A DNA stretch of 64,000 nt from positions 2,046,001 to 2,110,000 of the forward strand of contig NZ_PGEX01000001.1 in assembly GCF_002797675.1 (NCBI RefSeq), read 5' to 3'. The first letter of the stretch is position 1. Each line of letters starts with the position of its first letter. This DNA is from Hallerella succinigenes. GTDB lineage: Bacteria; Fibrobacterota; Fibrobacteria; Fibrobacterales; Fibrobacteraceae. This document shows positions 58,787 to 64,000 of this stretch, piece after piece. The notes beneath the pieces were generated by a model that was not told the DNA's origin, did no database searches, and saw nothing but the letters and a program-made list of their open reading frames with translations. Made by a program: the position numbers and the translations under genes.

Positions 58787-60646
58787 ATGAGTCTCACTCT
58801 CAACGACATCAAGCATAACAAGATCAAGGCTTGGGTTGAAGAATGCATCGCCATGTGCGAACCGGACAACGTTGTTGTTGTTGACGGTTCCAAGGAAGAA
58901 TATGACGCCCTCATGCAGAAGTGCGTCAATGCCGGCCTCGCTACGAAGCTCGCCAAGAAGGAAAACTGCTACCTGTTCCGTTCTCTCCCGTCTGACGTGG
59001 CGCGTGTCGAATCCCGTACCTTTATTTCTTCCGTGAAGGAAGAAGATGCTGGTCCGACCAACCATTGGATCGACCCGAAGGAACTCAAGGAAACCATGAA
59101 GGGCCTTTACAAGGGTTGTATGCACGGCCGTACCATGTACGTGATTCCGTTCTGCATGGGCCCGCTCGGTTCCCCGATCTCCAAGAACGGTATCGAACTG
59201 ACCGACTCTGAATACGTTGTCCTCAACATGGACATCATGACCCGCGCTGGCAAGAAGGTTCTCGACATTCTCAATGCCGACCAGAACGCTGAATTCGTGC
59301 CCTGCCTCCACTCCGTGGGTAAGCCGCTCAACAACGGTGAAACCGACGGCGGTATCTGGCCTTGCGCAGACGTCGAACATAAGTACATTACCCAGTTCCC
59401 GGACGAAAAGCTCATTTGGTCCTATGGTTCTGGCTATGGTGGAAACGCTCTCCTCGGCAAGAAGTGCTTCGCTCTCCGTATCGCAACCGTTCTCGCTCGC
59501 GATGAAGGCTGGCTCGCTGAACACATGCTCATCCTCAAGCTCACGAACCCGAAGGGCGAAGTCAAGTATGTGACTGGCGCATTCCCATCTGCTTGCGGTA
59601 AGACGAACCTCGCCATGCTCATCCCGACTATCCCGGGCTGGAAGGTCGAAACCATCGGTGACGACATCGCTTGGATGAAGTTTGGCAAGGATGGCCGTCT
59701 CTACGCCATCAACCCGGAAGCCGGCTTCTTCGGCGTTGCCCCGGGCACCTCTGCAGAATCCAACAAGAACGCTCTTATCTCTGCCGAAAAGAACACCATT
59801 TACACGAACTGCGCACTCACTGAAGATGGTGACGTCTGGTGGGAAGGCATCGGCTATCCGGCCAAGGGCAAGCTCGTCGACTGGAAGGGCAACACCCGCG
59901 ACGCTCTCCCGAAGGACAAGGCTCCCAAGGGCGAAGAAATGGCTCACCCGAACGCACGCTTCACCGCTCCTGCCAACCAGTGCCCCTGCATTGCTAAGGA
60001 ATGGGAAGATCCTGCCGGCGTGCCTATCTCTGCAATCCTCTTCGGTGGCCGTCGTCCGTCCACCATTCCTCTGGTCCACCAGTCCCTCAGCTGGAACCAC
60101 GGCGTGTTCCTCGGCTCCATCGTGGGTTCTGAAATCACCGCTGCTTCCACCATCAACGCTGCTGAAGTCGGTAAGATCCGTCGCGACCCGTTCGCCATCC
60201 TCCCGTTCTGCGGCTACAACATGGGTGACTACTTCAAGCACTGGATCGAAATCGGCAAGAAGTCTACCGAAGACAAGCTTCCGAAGATCTTCTACGTGAA
60301 CTGGTTCCGCAAGGATGCCAACAACGAAAAGCTTCCGGGTGGCTTCATGTGGCCGGGTTACGGCGACAACAGCCGCGTGCTCGCTTGGATCTTTGACCGT
60401 TGCAACGGCGACAATTCCAACGTTGTTGAAACCGCTATCGGTTACATGCCGAAGACCCTCAACACCGATGGTCTCGCTGACTACTACAAGGAAACCCTTC
60501 CGGAAATCCTCAAGGTGGATGTGGAAGGCTGGAAGAAGGAACTCGCTGACGTGAAGGAAAATCACTATCCGAAGTTCGGCAAGCACCTTCCGAAGGAACT
60601 CTCCGAAATCATCGACATGATCCAGGATCGTTTGAACAAGGCTTAA
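58787..60646 (+). CDS. pckG: Phosphoenolpyruvate carboxykinase (GTP)
   Basis: 619 residues from ATG 58787 (AGGAG eight bases upstream; the longer frame from 58724 is unlikely). [20 protein letters not shown] is the P-loop with the active-site Cys, then GDDIAWM for metal binding and [20 protein letters not shown]. In Fibrobacter the enzyme carboxylates PEP to oxaloacetate on the route to succinate. Strong codon bias suggests high expression. Confidence 0.95.
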   Translation: MSLTLNDIKHNKIKAWVEECIAMCEPDNVVVVDGSKEEYDALMQKCVNAGLATKLAKKENCYLFRSLPSDVARVESRTFISSVKEEDAGPTNHWIDPKELKETMKGLYKGCMHGRTMYVIPFCMGPLGSPISKNGIELTDSEYVVLNMDIMTRAGKKVLDILNADQNAEFVPCLHSVGKPLNNGETDGGIWPCADVEHKYITQFPDEKLIWSYGSGYGGNALLGKKCFALRIATVLARDEGWLAEHMLILKLTNPKGEVKYVTGAFPSACGKTNLAMLIPTIPGWKVETIGDDIAWMKFGKDGRLYAINPEAGFFGVAPGTSAESNKNALISAEKNTIYTNCALTEDGDVWWEGIGYPAKGKLVDWKGNTRDALPKDKAPKGEEMAHPNARFTAPANQCPCIAKEWEDPAGVPISAILFGGRRPSTIPLVHQSLSWNHGVFLGSIVGSEITAASTINAAEVGKIRRDPFAILPFCGYNMGDYFKHWIEIGKKSTEDKLPKIFYVNWFRKDANNEKLPGGFMWPGYGDNSRVLAWIFDRCNGDNSNVVETAIGYMPKTLNTDGLADYYKETLPEILKVDVEGWKKELADVKENHYPKFGKHLPKELSEIIDMIQDRLNKA

Positions 60647-60681
60647 TCTTTCGCAAGAAAGAATCCTTGTTGAAGGAATTC

Positions 60682-60716
60682 AAAAATCCCTCGCAGCGCT
60701 GCGGGGGATTTTTGTT
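60682..60716 (+). terminator. Terminator of pckG
   Basis: CCCTCGCAGCGCTGCGGGGG followed by ATTTTTG, 36 bp after the stop codon. Confidence 0.85.
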
Positions 60717-60730
60717 GTATGTATTCAAAA

Positions 60731-61410
60731 CCGCCGGCTAGGCCGGCGGTCCCGTTTAGCCTTTTGGCGTTCCTTCCTCGACAAACAAGAAATCCTTTGG
60801 TAGCTTTTGAAATGCGGTCTGTCAGCTGCGAACAAAAGAACCAAAGGATTCAAATGAAAAATAGCAATAATCATGCCTTGGCCCACACGACGTGGAATTG
60901 CAAGTATCATATCGTGTTTGCCCCCAAATTTCGCAGGAAGGTGTTCTATGGAGAAAAGCGCCGCGAGATAGGAGAAATCCTACGTACGCTTTGCAACTGG
61001 AAACAGGTGAATATCGTCGAGGCGGAAGTTTGTCCAGATCATGTACACATGCTTCTCGAGATACCGCCGAAATATTCGGTTTCGGGATTCATGGGATTCC
61101 TGAAGGGGAAGAGTAGCTTGATGATCTACGAACGGTATCCGTCGCTTCAGTTCAAATACAGGAATAGGGAATTTTGGTGCCGAGGGTATTACGTAGACAC
61201 GGCCGGCAAGAGTGCGAGCAAGATTGCCTCGTATATCAAAAATCAGTTGGAGGAGGACAAGTACGGAGAACAGCTGACCATGCTCGGCAAGATGTAGCCC
61301 GTTTACGGGCGGCCGGTAAGGACCTTACGCAGGTGGCAGATTGACCAACGCGACGTGACGCGTGGCTAGTATCCTAGGGCTACGCCCGTAAAAGAAGAAC
61401 CGCCGGCTAT
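60731..61410 (+). mobile_element. IS200/IS605-family element, right end interrupted
   Basis: A left-end hairpin CCGCCGGC / GCCGGCGG with a three-base loop (60731-60749), a Y1 transposase gene, and at 61400-61409 the sequence CCGCCGGCTA, the first half of the same hairpin, directly followed by an IS3 end. The rest of the right-end hairpin is therefore probably beyond the IS3 element, outside the window. Exact outer ends are not known. Confidence 0.7.
60854..61297 (+). CDS. tnpA: IS200-family TnpA (Y1 transposase)
   Basis: 147 residues. NCKYHIVFAPKFRRKVFYGE, CPDHVHMLLEIPPKYSVSGF with the HUH pair, and SKIASYIKNQ with the catalytic Tyr. A start at ATG 60854 gives the usual length; earlier starts would read through the hairpin. 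It acts on single-stranded DNA. No TnpB follows. Confidence 0.9.
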   Translation: MKNSNNHALAHTTWNCKYHIVFAPKFRRKVFYGEKRREIGEILRTLCNWKQVNIVEAEVCPDHVHMLLEIPPKYSVSGFMGFLKGKSSLMIYERYPSLQFKYRNREFWCRGYYVDTAGKSASKIASYIKNQLEEDKYGEQLTMLGKM

Positions 61411-61444
61411 GTGAACTGAACCCAAAAAGTTGGACAGTTTAAAG

Positions 61445-62167
61445 TTAGGATAAAACAGCGTTATGAGTCCGGTATTGTACCGGACTCATTCCGTTTAGGC
61501 GCAGCTTTATCCGGTCGTTGTTGTAGTATTCGATATACTTCCTCAGCTCCTGTTTGAAGTGGTCCATGTTTCTGAACGTGTTCGGGTAGAGAAGCTCTGA
61601 CTTCATTATTCCAAAGAAGTTCTCCATCATGGCATTGTCCAGGCAGTTGCCCTTACGGCTCATGCTCTGGATGATTTTATGATCTTTCAGCGATTTCTGG
61701 TAAATCGCATGCTGGTAGTGCCACCCCTGATCCGAGTGCAGAACCAGTCGCTTCCAGGTACGCTTCTTCGCATATGCCCGGTCCAGCATGTCCATTACCA
61801 TCTTCAGGTCCGGATGGTCCGAGATTGCGTAGCTGACTATCTCGCCGTTATACATGTCGAGTATTGGCGACAGGTAGCACTTGTCCATGCCGATGTTTAT
61901 CTGAGTCACGTCGGTAGTCCATTTCCTGTTGGGGGCCTTTGTGTTGAAGTTCCGCTTGAGCCTGTTCGGGGCGGTCTTGCCGACCTCGCCCTTGTACGAG
62001 CGGTACTTGCAGCGCCTGCGCACGTTCTTCAGGCCATCTTCCTTCATGAGCCGATAGACCGTCTTGTGGTTTATGGCATAGCCCTCGTTCCGGAGCTGGG
62101 CCACGATGCGGCGGTAGCCATAGCGGCCCTTGTTCTGGGCGTGTATGGCCTTGATTCGCTTGCGCAC
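61445..62167 (-). CDS. IS3-family transposase OrfB
   Basis: 240 residues from the first ATG, but the frame is open further upstream to about 62283 (ELSAEYALRHLLKASGLSRS then TYYYNLK), so the real product is probably made by a -1 frameshift from orfA. The rve core NRKWTTDVTQINIGMDKCYL, SDQGWHYQHAIYQKSL and NAMMENFFGIMKSEL shows the DDE residues. Confidence 0.88.
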   Translation of the reverse strand: MRKRIKAIHAQNKGRYGYRRIVAQLRNEGYAINHKTVYRLMKEDGLKNVRRRCKYRSYKGEVGKTAPNRLKRNFNTKAPNRKWTTDVTQINIGMDKCYLSPILDMYNGEIVSYAISDHPDLKMVMDMLDRAYAKKRTWKRLVLHSDQGWHYQHAIYQKSLKDHKIIQSMSRKGNCLDNAMMENFFGIMKSELLYPNTFRNMDHFKQELRKYIEYYNNDRIKLRLNGMSPVQYRTHNAVLS

Positions 62168-62468
62168 GACGGCGTAGCGGTCGGGGCCATCCTTGAGGTT
62201 GTAGTAGTACGTGGAGCGGGACAGCCCGCTAGCCTTCAGGAGATGTCTCAGGGCGTACTCGGCGCTCAGTTCGCGGACGACTTGGGCCCTATACCGAACA
62301 TCTCGGCACTTTCTTCCTGGTCTAGGGCCTTTAATTTTTTTAGGTAGGCGTTCTCCGCTTTTAGATACTCATTTTCTTCCCTGAGGCGTTCAATCTCGCT
62401 CATTCCCGTTGTCCATTTCGGCTTGGCCTTGTTCATCTTGGGTGGTCTCCCTCTCGGCTTGGTAGCTA

Positions 62469-63950
62469 GTCGTCCCTTAAAATCCCGCCCAGCCCGCATA
62501 ACTATTGGGAAAAACTGATTTCTACCCTGTGAAAATATTGCAAGGTTTTCTAAAATATGATTGAAAACCTTGCAATTTTTTATGTACAGACCGCCAAAAT
62601 CCCACGCACAGACAAGCCTTTTCTGTTCCCTTGAGGAGCAGTTGAACCACAAGCATTCCCTCTACGTTCTCGCGAACAAGATTGACTGGAACAAGTTCGA
62701 GACCGAGTTTTCGAAACGGTTTGACGACAAAATGGGTGCGCCGAACAAGCCGATCCGTCTCATGACCGGGCTCATCATCCTGAAGCACATCCGCAACGTA
62801 TCGGACGAGTCCGTCGTGGAGCAGTTTCAGGAAAACGCCTATTACCAGTATTTTTGCGGAGAACGGTTCTTCTCGACGGAGCAACCCTGCGACCCGAGCG
62901 AACTTGTTCACTTCCGGCACATGATTGGCGAAGCGGGCATGGACATGATCCTCAAGGAAAGTATCCTCGTCAACGATGACCACGATAAACAAGGACCGAC
63001 AGGATGCGGCACGGTCTTTCTTGACACGACCGTGCAGGAAAAGAACATCACGTTCCCTACAGACGCCAAACTTGCGAACAAGATAATAGAACAGGTACAG
63101 AGGATCGTGGAAGAGCATGATCTTCCGCAAAGACAGTCCTACAAGAGAACCTTGAAGAAGGTCCATCGTGACCAGCGTTTCCGCAATCACCCGAAGAACG
63201 GCAAGAAGGCTCACAAGGCAGATCGCAGGCTGAAGACAATCGCGGGACGGCTCGTCCGTGAATTAGAGCGAAATCTCGCCAGCAAGAACTTGTTGAACAC
63301 GTACAAAGAAAAAATCGAGCTTTTCAAAAAAGTTCTGGCACAGAAGAAATGCGACAAGGACAAGGTCTATTCGCTTCACGAACCCGAAGTAAAATGCATC
63401 GGCAAGGGCAAGGAACACAAGAAATACGAGTTCGGCAACAAGGTGTCAATCGCCCGGAGCTACAGCGGCATCATTGTCGGCGCGGTCTCGTTCCGGGACG
63501 AGTATGACGGACATACGATAGACGATACGCTTGACCATGTTGAACAAATGCTTGGATTCAGGCCGAGCCAGGCCGCATGCGACCGAGGCTACCGCGGACA
63601 AAAGGAATCCGGAACGACAAAGATCGTGATACCGGACGTCCCGAAGAAAAACGCGACTTACTACCAGAAGGAAAAGGCTCACAAGCTTTTTTGCAAGAGG
63701 GCAGGCATCGAGCCTATCAACGGCCACCTGAAAAGCGACCACCGTATGGGTAGAAATTTCTACAAGGGAATCTTTGGCGACATGCTCAATGCAAAGCTTG
63801 CAGCAGCGGCGTTCAACTTCAAGAGGGCCATGAGGCGCTTTTTTGTCCTGTTGGAATGGCTATACTGTTGCTTCCTTTGCCGGGAAGGGGTGAATAAAAA
63901 CGGCGAACCTCCTTATCCTGCGCTCGCGAAGTGACTTTTTAAGGGTCAAC
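62469..63950 (+). mobile_element. IS5-like insertion sequence, copy 2
   Basis: 1482 bp, GTCGTCCCTTAAAA to TTTTAAGGGTCAAC, with 6-bp duplication TAGCTA on both sides (62463-62468 and 63951-63956). Same length and protein as copy 1 (14134-15615) in opposite orientation. Confidence 0.9.
62561..63934 (+). CDS. IS5-like DDE transposase, copy 2
   Basis: 457 residues, same protein as at 14150-15523, apparently intact. Confidence 0.9.
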   Translation: MKTLQFFMYRPPKSHAQTSLFCSLEEQLNHKHSLYVLANKIDWNKFETEFSKRFDDKMGAPNKPIRLMTGLIILKHIRNVSDESVVEQFQENAYYQYFCGERFFSTEQPCDPSELVHFRHMIGEAGMDMILKESILVNDDHDKQGPTGCGTVFLDTTVQEKNITFPTDAKLANKIIEQVQRIVEEHDLPQRQSYKRTLKKVHRDQRFRNHPKNGKKAHKADRRLKTIAGRLVRELERNLASKNLLNTYKEKIELFKKVLAQKKCDKDKVYSLHEPEVKCIGKGKEHKKYEFGNKVSIARSYSGIIVGAVSFRDEYDGHTIDDTLDHVEQMLGFRPSQAACDRGYRGQKESGTTKIVIPDVPKKNATYYQKEKAHKLFCKRAGIEPINGHLKSDHRMGRNFYKGIFGDMLNAKLAAAAFNFKRAMRRFFVLLEWLYCCFLCREGVNKNGEPPYPALAK

Positions 63951-64000
63951 TAGCTAGCAGTTCTTCGTATCCGCCATGACGGTATTTCCGCAGCCAAGAA

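Larger units (their letters stand above)
61412..64000 (-). mobile_element. IS3-family element, split by another IS and cut by the window edge
   Basis: Left end TGAACTGAACCCAAAAAG at 61412, orfB then orfA on the minus strand. orfA is interrupted at 62463-62468 by the IS5-like copy 2 and continues at 63957 to the window edge. Confidence 0.8.
62266..64000 (-). pseudogene. IS3-family OrfA split by IS5-like copy 2
   Basis: The part before the insertion (right edge, 63957-64000) reads SWLRKYRHGGYEELLA. After removal of the IS and one TAGCTA, it continues in frame TKPRGRPPKMNKAKPKWTTG, then the leucine-zipper-like LREENEYLKAENAYLKKLKA to the stop at 62266. The helix-turn-helix is partly outside the window. 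The insertion inactivates this IS3 copy. Confidence 0.85.

Noticed and set aside
58763-60586. 607-residue minus-strand ORF opposite pckG, and similar long antisense ORFs opposite rmlB, manC and the dapF region
   Set aside because: They are shadows caused by strong codon bias of highly expressed genes; composition is His/Val/Arg-rich and no domain is present.

Overview
The window looks like a Fibrobacter-type genome (Fibrobacterota, gut or rumen cellulose degrader). The reasons are a secreted GH5 cellulase with poly-serine linkers and a type-IX-secretion-like C-terminal tail, a PorV/PorQ-type outer-membrane protein, GTP-dependent PEP carboxykinase, glgC, and TATATT-type -10 boxes. The assignment rests on protein style, not on an rRNA gene.

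Left third, 1-28.1 kb: an accessory island. After a graveyard of gene fragments (1-1430) come intact cas1 and cas2 of type II style, with no effector gene in view. A short AT-rich leader follows, then 20 directly oriented copies of a 35-bp CRISPR-like repeat (2716-24435). The 19 intervals are not 30-bp spacers but cassettes of 188 to 3678 bp. Most carry pieces of phage loci: the 3' end of a virion or MuF-type toxin gene, always lacking its 5' part, usually beside a complete small gene on the opposite strand that looks like its immunity gene. Other cassettes hold two toxin-antitoxin modules, a truncated PspC gene, phage structural genes and, third from the leader, the Firmicutes tetracycline resistance pair tet(O)-tet(40). 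The same phage locus was sampled several times with different end points and in both orientations. Three insertion sequences (ISL3, IS5-like, IS630) sit inside leader-distal cassettes. This combination, Cas1-Cas2 plus CRISPR-like repeats flanking whole genes, resembles an integron built from a CRISPR adaptation module, and I know of no described system that matches it. Beyond the last repeat lie a frameshifted small gene, an ORF6N pseudogene and an XRE / ImmA / zinc-ribbon / PD-(D/E)xK nuclease / DUF4417 operon.

Middle and right, 28.1-60.7 kb: core chromosome. It contains a broken Gfo/Idh/MocA oxidoreductase, a PBP4-DUF1460 fusion with aroA, a cyclic-nucleotide-binding protein, an acyl-ACP thioesterase, and a surface-polysaccharide block (rmlA, rmlB, rmlC, LMW tyrosine phosphatase, BY-kinase-like chain-length protein with a lost Walker A lysine, manC). 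It continues with a triple FKBP isomerase, a PorV/propeller protein, queH, the cellulase, dapF, mnmA, chorismate mutase - tyrA - EPSP-synthase-like paralogue - nadK, a conserved unknown protein, a ComEC-like lipoprotein, tRNA-His, glgC and pckG.

Right edge, 60.7-64 kb: nested insertion sequences. An IS200-like element is followed at its apparent right-end hairpin by an IS3-family element, whose orfA is in turn split by a second copy of the IS5-like element found in the array.
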